A stretch of 64,000 nucleotides of DNA from Betaproteobacteria bacterium (GTDB lineage: Bacteria > Pseudomonadota > Gammaproteobacteria > Burkholderiales > Burkholderiaceae_C): NCBI GenBank assembly GCA_016868355.1, contig VGHB01000006.1, positions 62,001 to 126,000 on the forward strand, given 5' to 3'. A program made the translations under genes and the position numbers. The first letter of the stretch is position 1; the number at the start of each line of letters is the position of its first letter. Below the pieces are notes generated by a model, which saw nothing but the letters and a program-made list of their open reading frames with translations, had not been told where the DNA came from and did no database searches. Positions 17,058 to 25,308 of this stretch are shown in pieces.

Positions 17058-18569
17058 ATGGACTTGCTCGAAAACCTAGCCCTGGGCTTTGCGACCGCGC
17101 TGACGCTGAAGAATCTGGCCTACGCCCTGTTCGGCTCTGTTTTGGGTACCCTAATCGGCGTGCTGCCAGGCCTAGGGCCGGTGGCCACCATCGCAATGCT
17201 CTTGCCCAGCATCTATGCGCTGGACACAGTACCGGCGCTCATCATGCTGGCCGGTATCTATTACGGCGCCCAATACGGCGGCTCCACCACGGCCATCCTG
17301 ATCAATGTGCCGGGCGAGTCTTCCTCGGTTGTCACGGCCTTGGACGGCTACAAGATGGCGCGCCAGGGTCGGGCCGGCCCCGCCTTGGCAGCAGCTGGCT
17401 TAGGCTCGTTCTTCGCGGGCTGCGTGGGCACCGTGATCATTGCAGCTTTTGCGCCGCCGCTGACTGAATTGGCCTTCAAGTTCGGGCCTGCCGAATACTT
17501 TTCCTTGATGGTCCTGGGCCTGATCGGTGCTGTGGTGCTGGCCTCGGGTTCGCTGATCAAGGCCATCGCGATGATTCTTCTGGGCCTGCTTTTGGGCCAG
17601 ATCAACACCGACGTGATTTCCGGTGTTCCCCGCTACAGCTTTGACATTCCCGAACTTACCGACGGTATTGGATTTGTGGCGATCGCTATGGGCGTATTTG
17701 GTTTTGGCGAAATCATCAGCAATCTCGGCCGCCCCGCGGAGGAGCGCGAGGTCTTCACCAAGGACGTCAAGGGTCTCATGCCCACTGCTCAAGATCTGAA
17801 GGATGCGTTCCCCGCGATGCTGCGGGGCACGACCCTCGGTTCACTCCTGGGCGTTTTGCCGGGTGGCGGTGCCTTACTGTCTTCGTTTGCCGCCTACACG
17901 CTTGAAAAGAAGCTGACCCTCAAGCCCCACGAGGTGCCCTTTGGTCAAGGCAACATCCGTGGCGTGGCAGGCCCTGAGTCGGCCAATAACGCCGGCGCCC
18001 AAACCTCCTTCATTCCCATGCTAACTCTGGGCATTCCACCCAATGCGGTTATGGCGCTGATGGTGGGGGCCATGACCATCAAGGGCATACAGCCCGGTCC
18101 TCAGGTGATGACGAGCAACCCTGAACTCTTTTGGGGCCTGATAGCGTCGATGTGGGTGGGCAACTTTATGCTCATCATCCTGAACCTGCCGCTCATCGGC
18201 ATTTGGATCAAGTTGCTGACCGTGCCCTACCGGCTGCTGTACCCCGCCATCTTGGCGTTTTGCTGCATCGGCCTGTACACGCTGAATAACAACAACTTTG
18301 ATGTGTACATGGCGGTTATCTTCGGCTTGTTCGGCTACGCCTTCTACAAGCTCAAGTGCGAGCCCGCGCCGCTGCTGCTGGGCTTCATCCTCGGCCCGAT
18401 GATGGAAGAGAACCTGCGCCGTGCGTTGCTGCTGTCGCGCGGGGACTACTCCGCTTTCCTTACCCGTCCTTTGTCGGCCAGTCTGCTGGTCGCCGCTGCC
18501 TTGTTGGTGGTGGTGGTGTCCCTGCCCTCAATCAAGCGGAGCCGCAAGAGGGCGTTCGAGGAAGGCTGA
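17058..18569 (+). CDS. tctA: tripartite tricarboxylate transporter large membrane subunit TctA
   Basis: Large membrane subunit of the TTT system, 503 residues with about 10-12 transmembrane segments. The family's two Gly-rich motifs are visible: GVLPGLGPVATIAMLLP near residues 37-53 and the second, related GVLPGGGALLSSFAAYTLEKKL near 270-290. Also typical are YGGSTTAILINVPGE and GPESANNAGAQTSFIPMLTLGIP. A GGGGAG-type ribosome-binding site precedes the ATG. With TctB it should move a carboxylate using the membrane gradient and a periplasmic binding protein encoded elsewhere; the substrate cannot be deduced. Confidence 0.94.
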   Translation: MDLLENLALGFATALTLKNLAYALFGSVLGTLIGVLPGLGPVATIAMLLPSIYALDTVPALIMLAGIYYGAQYGGSTTAILINVPGESSSVVTALDGYKMARQGRAGPALAAAGLGSFFAGCVGTVIIAAFAPPLTELAFKFGPAEYFSLMVLGLIGAVVLASGSLIKAIAMILLGLLLGQINTDVISGVPRYSFDIPELTDGIGFVAIAMGVFGFGEIISNLGRPAEEREVFTKDVKGLMPTAQDLKDAFPAMLRGTTLGSLLGVLPGGGALLSSFAAYTLEKKLTLKPHEVPFGQGNIRGVAGPESANNAGAQTSFIPMLTLGIPPNAVMALMVGAMTIKGIQPGPQVMTSNPELFWGLIASMWVGNFMLIILNLPLIGIWIKLLTVPYRLLYPAILAFCCIGLYTLNNNNFDVYMAVIFGLFGYAFYKLKCEPAPLLLGFILGPMMEENLRRALLLSRGDYSAFLTRPLSASLLVAAALLVVVVSLPSIKRSRKRAFEEG

Positions 18570-18604
18570 ACCCATGCGCGGGCACTGCCTGTGCTTGCTG
18601 CAAC

Positions 18605-19210
18605 TCAACGCCAATCCCATGCGAACTGAAACATCACCGCCGCGTCGCCAACGGCATGAACCGTCAGCGAGGCCTGGCGGTTGAACTGCCAACCGATTGA
18701 AGCCAAGGCGCCCGGCGAAAAGCCGTTGTGGTTGAACGGCACCTTGTTCTCGTACTTGCCGCGGTAGCCGTAGAGCAAGCCGCCCGAGAACTGGCCGAAC
18801 AGTTGCGAATGGCCCAACAGCTGCGGGAAGCGCTTGCCCAGGTACACATAGGTGCTGGGCTGCCCAAACGAGTTGTTGAAAAAAGATCCGCCGGCCATCC
18901 AGCGGTCGTTTCGTTGCCGCTCCAGGGCCACTGCCCAAACATCGGCATGTTCCGGGCTGTAGCGCAGGTGCGGTGCATAGGGTGACACGGCGGCCCGCCA
19001 GTGGCCCTGGTCCCAACCTGAACCCAAGGTGTCAGCTGTTGCGGCCAACGCAGCGGTGGCGCGTGCCCAGCTGCTGGTCGCCAGCCCTGTGTGCCCGCCA
19101 GCCGTCTTTGTTTGAGCCTGGGTCGGCAAGGCCGCCACCAGGGTACTGGCCAAGCCCAGGAGCGTGTGGGATCGAAAAAACACAGCAAGAGTCGCGCGCA
19201 TGGCGCGCAA
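18605..19210 (-). CDS. predicted exported protein, possible outer-membrane beta-barrel
   Basis: A 201-residue protein with a Sec-type signal peptide (basic MRAMRAT start, hydrophobic stretch, likely cleavage after residues 30-33). The mature part alternates polar and hydrophobic residues with many aromatics (FFNNSFGQPSTYVYLG, GGLLYGYRGKYENKVPFNHNG, PGALASIGWQFNRQASL) and ends with FQFAWDWR, consistent with a small outer-membrane barrel. Related proteins in Burkholderiales are, to my memory, often mislabelled as glycerol-3-phosphate transporters. The lipid A deacylase PagL was considered, but its His/Ser motif is not evident. Function unknown. Convergent with tctA. Confidence 0.6.
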   Translation of the reverse strand: MRAMRATLAVFFRSHTLLGLASTLVAALPTQAQTKTAGGHTGLATSSWARATAALAATADTLGSGWDQGHWRAAVSPYAPHLRYSPEHADVWAVALERQRNDRWMAGGSFFNNSFGQPSTYVYLGKRFPQLLGHSQLFGQFSGGLLYGYRGKYENKVPFNHNGFSPGALASIGWQFNRQASLTVHAVGDAAVMFQFAWDWR

Positions 19211-19224
19211 TTGTGCCCATTGCG

Positions 19225-19238
19225 GCGCGCGCGCGCGC
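19225..19238. repeat. (GC)7 alternating tract
   Basis: Fourteen bases of uninterrupted alternating G and C lie between the divergent starts of the exported protein and the gamma-glutamyltranspeptidase. Such a tract can adopt Z-DNA under negative supercoiling and can vary in length by slippage. Whether it affects either promoter is unknown. Confidence 0.7.
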
Positions 19239-19290
19239 AGCCACCCGCCTCAACTGACAATGCGGGACTTTAAGGCGACCTTGGCAGCCC

Positions 19291-20901
19291 ATGGCCTTCG
19301 ACTACCGAACCCGATACAACAGCCGCCGCACGCCGGTTTTCGGCCGTGATGTGGCTGCCACTTCCCATCCGCTGGCCGCGCAGGCGGGCTTGAAGATGAT
19401 GCAGTCTGGTGGAAACGCGGTTGACGCTGCGGTGGCCATGGCCGCTTGCATGACCGTGGTCGAGCCCTGCAGCAATGGTCTTGGATCGGACCTCTTTGCC
19501 ATCGTCTGGGATGGCGCGCAGCTGTTGGGGCTGAACGCCTCGGGGCACTCGCCTGCAGCCTGGAACCCGGGCTATTTCACCCAGAAGCATGGCTCCCAAA
19601 TGCCGCGCAGGGGCGTGGACACGGTGACCGTTCCCGGTGCCGTTTCGGGCTGGGTTGCGCTGCACCGGCGGCTGGGCCGGTTGCCCTTTGCTGACGTGCT
19701 GGCCCCGGCCATCGAAATCGCCGAGCGCGGTTACGCGGTACCGGTGGTGGTGCAGGAGAAGTGGACCCTGGCCGCTGGCCTTGAAGAACTGACCCGCCAG
19801 CCCGGCTTTGCCCAGACCTTCTTGCCCAAAGGCCGGGCACCGGTGGTAGGAGAGCACTTTGCAATGCCTGCTGCGGCCCGCAGCCTACGGGAAATCGCGC
19901 GCAGCAACGGCGAATCCTTCTACTGCGGCGCAATGGCCCAGGCCATCGCGTCCTACGTGCAGGCGCACGGTGGGGCGCTCAGCACCGCTGACTTGGCAGC
20001 CTATGCGCCCGAATGGGTCACGCCGTTGGCACAGAACTACCGCGACCACATGCTGCACGAGATTCCGCCCAACGGACAGGGCATTGCCGCGCAGATGGCC
20101 GCCGGGATTTTGCAACACCTCAACGTGGGTGAGCATGCGGTGGACAGCACCATGAGCTGCCACCTGCAGATCGAAGCCATGAAACTGGCCTTCGCGGATG
20201 TCTACCGCCATGTCAGCGATTCACGCACCCTGCGCATCACGCCTGCGCAAATGCTGGATCCGGCCTACTTGGCCGAGCGTGCGCACTTGGTGGACCGAAA
20301 ACGCGCCCAAGGCTTCCAGGCCGGCAACCTGCCCCACGGCGGCACGATCTACCTCACCGCAGCCGACCGCAGCGGCTTGATGGTCAGCCTCATCCAAAGC
20401 AACTACATGGGCTTCGGTTCGGGGGTGGTGGTGCCCGACTGGGGTATCAGCCTGCAAAACCGCGGCCATGGCTTCACCTTGGATGAGAACAGCGCCAATG
20501 TGGTGGCGCCGCACAAGCGTCCGTTCCACACCATCATTCCGGCCTTCCTCACGCGGGCCGGCTTGCCCGCCATGAGCTTTGGGGTGATGGGGGGTCACAT
20601 GCAGCCTCAGGGGCATCTGCAGACCTTGGTGCGCATGCTGGACTACGGACAAAACCCCCAGATGGCTTGCGACGGTCCGCGCTGGCGGGTCAATGGGGGC
20701 CTGTCGCTCAATGTTGAGCCCCACATGCCCCCCGACACCGTGCAGGGTCTGGCCGCCCTGGGCCACCAGCTGGAAGGCCTGAACGACAGCTACATGGACT
20801 TCGGCGCGGGCCAGTACATCTGGCGCCTGGGCGATCCGGCCGTCGAGGGCTATGTGGCGGCCAGTGACCCACGGCGTGACGGCGCTGCGGTGGCCTGGTG
20901 A
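19291..20901 (+). CDS. gamma-glutamyltranspeptidase family protein
   Basis: N-terminal nucleophile hydrolase of the gamma-glutamyltransferase family, 536 residues, expected to self-cleave into large and small subunits. The likely nucleophile is Thr352 in HGGTIYLTAADRSG, followed by the small subunit with SLIQSNYMGFGSGVVVPDWG. The N-terminal GGNAVDAAVAMAACMTVVEPCSNGLGSD is the family large-subunit signature. There is no signal peptide, unlike periplasmic GGT that degrades glutathione, so this is probably a cytoplasmic member with another gamma-glutamyl or amide substrate. The stop overlaps the next gene as GTGA. Confidence 0.88.
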   Translation: MAFDYRTRYNSRRTPVFGRDVAATSHPLAAQAGLKMMQSGGNAVDAAVAMAACMTVVEPCSNGLGSDLFAIVWDGAQLLGLNASGHSPAAWNPGYFTQKHGSQMPRRGVDTVTVPGAVSGWVALHRRLGRLPFADVLAPAIEIAERGYAVPVVVQEKWTLAAGLEELTRQPGFAQTFLPKGRAPVVGEHFAMPAAARSLREIARSNGESFYCGAMAQAIASYVQAHGGALSTADLAAYAPEWVTPLAQNYRDHMLHEIPPNGQGIAAQMAAGILQHLNVGEHAVDSTMSCHLQIEAMKLAFADVYRHVSDSRTLRITPAQMLDPAYLAERAHLVDRKRAQGFQAGNLPHGGTIYLTAADRSGLMVSLIQSNYMGFGSGVVVPDWGISLQNRGHGFTLDENSANVVAPHKRPFHTIIPAFLTRAGLPAMSFGVMGGHMQPQGHLQTLVRMLDYGQNPQMACDGPRWRVNGGLSLNVEPHMPPDTVQGLAALGHQLEGLNDSYMDFGAGQYIWRLGDPAVEGYVAASDPRRDGAAVAW

Positions 20902-21839
20902 GCGTTTTCGCAGCCAGCAGCGGTGCCGCCCACGGTGCGCGGTTCGCACAGGGTATGGCACTGGCCATCGTGGGGGCCTTGGGCTTTGCCGGTAAGGCTA
21001 TCCTGGCCAAGCTGATGTACCGCTATGGCGTGGATGCGGTTACGGTGGTGGCCTGGCGCATGCTTCTGGCCTTGCCCTTGTTTATGGCCATGGCGTGGTG
21101 GGCTGGGCGTGGTGCGCTGCCGCTTAACCGCCGCGACACCCTGACCATCATGGCCTTGGGTTTTTCGGGCTACTACTTGTCCAGCATGTTGGACTTCTAT
21201 GGCCTGATGTACATCACTGCCAGTTTGGAGCGGCTGATTCTGTATTTGGGCCCCACCTTCGTGATGGTGCTGGCGGTCGTGGTGCTCAAGAAGCAGGTGA
21301 CTGCGCGCCAGTGGTTGGCCACGGTCATCAGCTATGCCGGTGTGTTGGTGGTGTTTGGGCATGAATTGCTGGGGCCCTCGATGCCCACCGCTGCATCCAG
21401 CGGCGCGGCCGCTACCGTGCTGGGCTCGGCGTTGGTACTGGGCAGCGCCTTGACTTATTCGGGCTACCTCTTGGCCAGTGGCGAGGTCGTCGCCCGCTTG
21501 GGTTCGCTGCGCTTGACGGGGCTGGCCAGCAGCGTCGCCGGTGTTCTGTGCTTGCTGCATTTCACCGTGGTGCATCCCCTGTCGGTGATGATTGTTCCCG
21601 AACCGGTGATGTGGATGAGCCTGCTCAACGCACTGCTGTGTACCGTGATGCCGGTATTGGCGGTGATGATGGCCATCGAGCGCATCGGGCCGGCGTTGAG
21701 TTCGCAGGTGGGCATGATCGGGCCCTTGGCCACCATCGCCCTGGGCGTGTACCTATTGGATGAGCCGTTTACCGTTTGGATTGTGGTGGGCACGCTGTTG
21801 GTGCTCTTGGGTGTGGGCCTGTTGGCGCGGTGGCGTTGA
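20898..21839 (+). CDS. EamA/DMT-superfamily transporter
   Basis: Inner-membrane protein of 313 residues with two EamA repeats, about ten transmembrane helices. The first repeat starts at GMALAIVGALGFAGKAILAKLMYRYG and the second near SALTYSGYLLASGEVVARLGSLR. The GTG start overlaps the gamma-glutamyltranspeptidase stop by four bases, so the two are likely co-translated, which hints that the transporter exports or imports a metabolite linked to that hydrolase. Direction and substrate are not determinable here. Confidence 0.85.
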   Translation: MSVFAASSGAAHGARFAQGMALAIVGALGFAGKAILAKLMYRYGVDAVTVVAWRMLLALPLFMAMAWWAGRGALPLNRRDTLTIMALGFSGYYLSSMLDFYGLMYITASLERLILYLGPTFVMVLAVVVLKKQVTARQWLATVISYAGVLVVFGHELLGPSMPTAASSGAAATVLGSALVLGSALTYSGYLLASGEVVARLGSLRLTGLASSVAGVLCLLHFTVVHPLSVMIVPEPVMWMSLLNALLCTVMPVLAVMMAIERIGPALSSQVGMIGPLATIALGVYLLDEPFTVWIVVGTLLVLLGVGLLARWR

Positions 21840-21874
21840 GGTGCCCTTGAAGTTTTTCGCGGAGTGAGTCAACC

Positions 21875-22663
21875 ATGGATTTGGGAATCGCGGGCCGTTG
21901 GGCCTTGGTGTGCGCGGCCAGCAAAGGCCTGGGGCGGGGTTGTGCACAAGCCCTGGTGGGAGAGGGCGTAAATGTGGTGATCACCGCGCGGGGCGAAGAG
22001 GCCTTGCAGACCACTGCTGCTGAGTTGCGGGCCCTCAACCCGGTGGCAACGGTTCGCGCGGTGGTCGGAGATATCACCACCGAGCACGGCCGTGCCTCTG
22101 CGCTGGCGGCTTGCCCCCAAGTCGACATCTTGATCAATAACGCCGGCGGCCCGCCTCCGGGCGACTTTCGCGATTGGGACCGCGACAACTGGGTCAAGGC
22201 CTTGGAGGCAAATATGCTCACCCCGATCGAGCTGATCAAGGCCACGGTGGATGGCATGGCCCAGCGCGGCTTCGGCCGCATCGTCAACATCACGTCTGCT
22301 GCGGTGAAGGCGCCCATTGATGTGCTGGGTTTGAGCAACGGTGCGCGTTCAGGCTTGACGGGATTCGTGGCTGGGGTGGCCCGGCAAAAGCGGCTGGCCT
22401 CGCGTAATGTGACGATCAACGCGCTGCTGCCTGGGCCTTTTGACACCGACCGCTTACGCATCACCTTGGCTGGCGCCGCGCGGGCTGCTGGCAAAGCAGT
22501 CGACGAAGTGGCTGCGGCGCGCCGCGAGGCCAATCCGGCCGGGCGCTTCGGCACGGCCGAGGAGTTCGGTGCGGTGTGCGCGTTCTTGTGCAGCACCCAC
22601 GCCGGCTATCTCAATGGACAGAACCTGCTGCTCGACGGTGGCGCCTACCCAGGCACTTTCTGA
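21875..22663 (+). CDS. SDR-family protein lacking the YxxxK pair
   Basis: Short-chain dehydrogenase/reductase fold, 262 residues, usually annotated as 3-oxoacyl-ACP reductase-like. The cofactor loop is CAASKGLGRGCA (normally TGxxxGIG), NNAGG is present near residues 88-92, and a catalytic-type Ser appears in NITSAAV near 143. Where the active-site Tyr and Lys should lie, the text reads DVLGLSNGARSGLTGF, so both are absent. A C-terminal GQNLLLDGGAYPGTF tail is typical. It follows the EamA gene by 35 bases with an apparent GGAG-type site. Redox activity is therefore doubtful. Confidence 0.85.
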   Translation: MDLGIAGRWALVCAASKGLGRGCAQALVGEGVNVVITARGEEALQTTAAELRALNPVATVRAVVGDITTEHGRASALAACPQVDILINNAGGPPPGDFRDWDRDNWVKALEANMLTPIELIKATVDGMAQRGFGRIVNITSAAVKAPIDVLGLSNGARSGLTGFVAGVARQKRLASRNVTINALLPGPFDTDRLRITLAGAARAAGKAVDEVAAARREANPAGRFGTAEEFGAVCAFLCSTHAGYLNGQNLLLDGGAYPGTF

Positions 22664-22722
22664 CGCTCAGGCTCCGGCTGGGCCGCCTGGGTTCTGTTGC
22701 TGCTGCTGGAGTGGCGCAGCGC

Positions 22723-23643
22723 TTAGCGGTCACCTTTGATGGATGAAAGCCCAATGCCCCCCACGATCAGCCCGAAGGCCATCAGGTGGTAAGCCTGCGG
22801 CCACTGGCCCAGCAAGGCGCCCTGCATCAGGCCCGCAAAGAGGGGCGTGAGGTTACCGAAGAGGGCCGCCATGGCGGGCCCTGCCTGCGCCACGCCGATG
22901 CCCCAACTGCGATAAGCGATCAGTGAAGGCCCCAGCGCGGTGAACACGATGGCCGCGATCACGCCTGGCGACCACTCAATGGCCGCGGGTGCCAGCACCG
23001 CCTCTGCGCAAGCTGATAGAGCCGCCCAACCGATGCCAAACAGGGCTTGAACCAGCAAAAAGCCGGCCCAGTCTTCGCTGGGCTTGGGCAAGCCGGTTTG
23101 AAGGGCAACTGGCGGCCGCGACAGCATCCAGCTGTAGAAGCACCAGGAGATGATGGCGCCGATCATCATCAGATCACCCGGCACGAAGGCGATCTCCGAC
23201 AGGCGGGCCAGGTCCCCCTGTGACAAGACCAAGAGCACACCAGCCAGGGAGCAGGCTGCGCTGACCAGCGCCGGTGGGCCAGGCCTTTGGCGGTAAAACA
23301 AAGCACCGATGGACAGCATCCATAAGGGAGAGCTGGCTGCGATCAGCGTCACATTCAAAGGCGTGGACGTGGTCAGTGCCAGGTACTGCAGCGCGTTGTA
23401 GGCGCCCACACCCAACAGGCCCAGGATGGCCAGCGGCCCGCGCCGCACCCACAGGGCGGCCCGTTGTTCAGCCGTTCTCAGCGCATGCCAGCCCAGCGGC
23501 AGCAGAATCAACAAGGCCAAGGTCCAGCGCAGCAGGTTCAGCTGAAGCGGTGGCACGAGGCCCACCATCAGGCGGCCCACGACGGCGTTGCCTGCCCACA
23601 TCAGGGGCGGCAGCAGCATCAGCAGGGCCAGACGGGGGTGCAT
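22723..23643 (-). CDS. EamA/DMT-superfamily transporter
   Basis: Second EamA-type transporter in the window, 306 residues and about ten transmembrane helices. It begins with LALLMLLPPLMWAGNAVVGRLMVG, the typical first helix of this group, and has the two-repeat structure with the second repeat beginning at FVPGDLMMIGAIISWCFYSWML. It is not closely similar to the one encoded at 20898. It is convergent with the SDR gene and divergent from the quinone oxidoreductase. Substrate unknown. Confidence 0.85.
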   Translation of the reverse strand: MHPRLALLMLLPPLMWAGNAVVGRLMVGLVPPLQLNLLRWTLALLILLPLGWHALRTAEQRAALWVRRGPLAILGLLGVGAYNALQYLALTTSTPLNVTLIAASSPLWMLSIGALFYRQRPGPPALVSAACSLAGVLLVLSQGDLARLSEIAFVPGDLMMIGAIISWCFYSWMLSRPPVALQTGLPKPSEDWAGFLLVQALFGIGWAALSACAEAVLAPAAIEWSPGVIAAIVFTALGPSLIAYRSWGIGVAQAGPAMAALFGNLTPLFAGLMQGALLGQWPQAYHLMAFGLIVGGIGLSSIKGDR

Positions 23644-23788
23644 CGAGTGGGGCGTTCCAGTTCAATTATGGGCTGCCCTACTCAGGCAAACCGGTAGGGT
23701 CACCTGCGGCCGAGCGCCCCACGGGGTTACGGCTGAAGTGGCACACTGCGGCGCGACCAGACCTATCCAGGCCCCTCAGGAGACCACC

Positions 23789-24781
23789 GTGACCACCACC
23801 ATTCGCACCATTCAGATCGCCGAGTTCGGCGGCCCCGACAAGCTGCAGGTCGTCAATCGTGAGGTGGGTGAACCGGGCCCCGGCGAAATCCGCATTCGCC
23901 ACAAGGCCGTGGGTCTGAACTACATCGATGTCTACATGCGTACCGGTCTGTACCCCAACGCGCTGCCCATGACCTTGGGCATGGAAGGCGCCGGCGTGGT
24001 CGAGGCGGTGGGCGAGGGCGTGAGCCACTTGGCCCTAGGCGACCGCGCAGCCTACGCTTCTCAGCCTCCGGGCAGTTACTGCGAAGCGCGCGTGATGCCG
24101 GCCAGGTGCGTGGTCAAGTTACCCGACGCCATCAGCTTTGAAGAAGGCGCGGCCATGATGCTCAAGGGCTTGACGGTGCAGTACCTGCTGAACAAGACCC
24201 AGCCGCAAGGCGGCTTGAAGGCAGGAGACTTTGTTTTGTTTCATGCAGCCGCAGGCGGTGTGGGCCTGATCGCCTGCCAGTGGGCCCGGGCCATGGGCTT
24301 GCGGCTGATCGGCACCGCCGGCGGTGCAGACAAGTGCAAGCGGGCCCTGGAGCACGGCGCCTCGTACGTGATCGACTATCGCAGCGAAAACTTTGTTGAA
24401 CGCGTCAAGGCCATCACCGGTGGCATGGGTGTGCGGGCGGTGTACGACTCCATTGGCAAGGACACCTTTGAGGGCTCGCTCGATTGCCTGAGCCCCTTTG
24501 GTCTCTTGGCCACCTACGGCAATGCATCTGGCCCGGTACCGCCGTTCAACCTCGGGGCCCTGGGCCCCAAGGGTTCCCTGTACGTTACCCGGCCCACTCT
24601 GTTCACCCATCTGGCCACCCGCCAGAGCACGCAGGTCATGGCCGATGATCTGTTCGGCATGGTCACCAGCGGCCGGGTGAAGATTCGGATTGACCAGCGC
24701 TACCCCCTGGACCAAGTGGGGCGCGCCCATGGCGATCTAGAGTCGCGCAAGACCACCGGCTCTACCGTGTTGTTGCCCTGA
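23789..24781 (+). CDS. qor: NADPH:quinone oxidoreductase (zeta-crystallin-like)
   Basis: Zinc-independent medium-chain dehydrogenase/reductase of 330 residues that would reduce quinones or enones with NADPH. Family features: IQIAEFGGPDKLQVV at the N-terminus, HKAVGLNYIDVYMRTGLYP, and the cofactor loop VLFHAAAGGVGLIACQWA near residues 150-167. The zinc-ligand cysteines of alcohol dehydrogenases are missing. The start is a GTG with AGGAG at 23778-23782 seven bases upstream; the longer reading to 23588 lies in the divergent intergenic region and is not homologous. Confidence 0.9.
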   Translation: MTTTIRTIQIAEFGGPDKLQVVNREVGEPGPGEIRIRHKAVGLNYIDVYMRTGLYPNALPMTLGMEGAGVVEAVGEGVSHLALGDRAAYASQPPGSYCEARVMPARCVVKLPDAISFEEGAAMMLKGLTVQYLLNKTQPQGGLKAGDFVLFHAAAGGVGLIACQWARAMGLRLIGTAGGADKCKRALEHGASYVIDYRSENFVERVKAITGGMGVRAVYDSIGKDTFEGSLDCLSPFGLLATYGNASGPVPPFNLGALGPKGSLYVTRPTLFTHLATRQSTQVMADDLFGMVTSGRVKIRIDQRYPLDQVGRAHGDLESRKTTGSTVLLP

Positions 24782-24802
24782 GCGGGTTCTCGCGCAGCGG
24801 CT

Positions 24803-25300
24803 TTATCGGCCGCGCCGCACCCGCAAGACCTCATCCAAGATCAGGCAGGCCGCGCCAAGGGTAATCGCACTGTCGGCCAGGTTGAATGCAGGGAAGTGCC
24901 ATCCTGCGGCGTGGAAGTCCAGCATGTCCACCACATAACCGTGTACAGCCCGGTCGATCACATTGCCAAGGGCGCCACCCATGATCATGGTGATGGCAAA
25001 GCAAAACAGTTTTTGGCCTGGGTGGCGGTGCAGCATCCAAACAATGAAGCACGAGGCCAACACTCCGATACCGATGAAGAACCAGCGTTGCCAGCCTGAG
25101 GCGCCAGCCAGAAAGGAAAAGGCCGCGCCACTGTTGTGAACCCTCACGAGGTTGAAGAAGCTGGTGATGGGCAACGAGTCGGCCCAAGCGAAGGAGCCCA
25201 GGATCAGTACCTTGCTCATCTGATCCAGCACTACCACCAACAGGGCCAGGGCCAGCCATCCGGGCAAGCCAGACACCCAGCGCGTTTTGCCGCGGCTCAT
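24803..25300 (-). CDS. lspA: prolipoprotein signal peptidase (SPase II)
   Basis: Inner-membrane aspartyl protease that removes signal peptides from prolipoproteins; 165 residues with four transmembrane helices. The catalytic aspartates are visible in [16 protein letters not shown] and [24 protein letters not shown] is the typical N-terminal conserved region. Start chosen at Met 25300; the longer frame to 25426 overlaps the ileS end and is not homologous. It starts 8 bases after ileS, the standard ribF-ileS-lspA arrangement. Confidence 0.94.
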   Translation of the reverse strand: MSRGKTRWVSGLPGWLALALLVVVLDQMSKVLILGSFAWADSLPITSFFNLVRVHNSGAAFSFLAGASGWQRWFFIGIGVLASCFIVWMLHRHPGQKLFCFAITMIMGGALGNVIDRAVHGYVVDMLDFHAAGWHFPAFNLADSAITLGAACLILDEVLRVRRGR

Positions 25301-25308
25301 GCCCAGCC

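Noticed and set aside
18605-19210. Lipid A 3-O-deacylase PagL
   Set aside because: The His-Ser catalytic motif could not be located.
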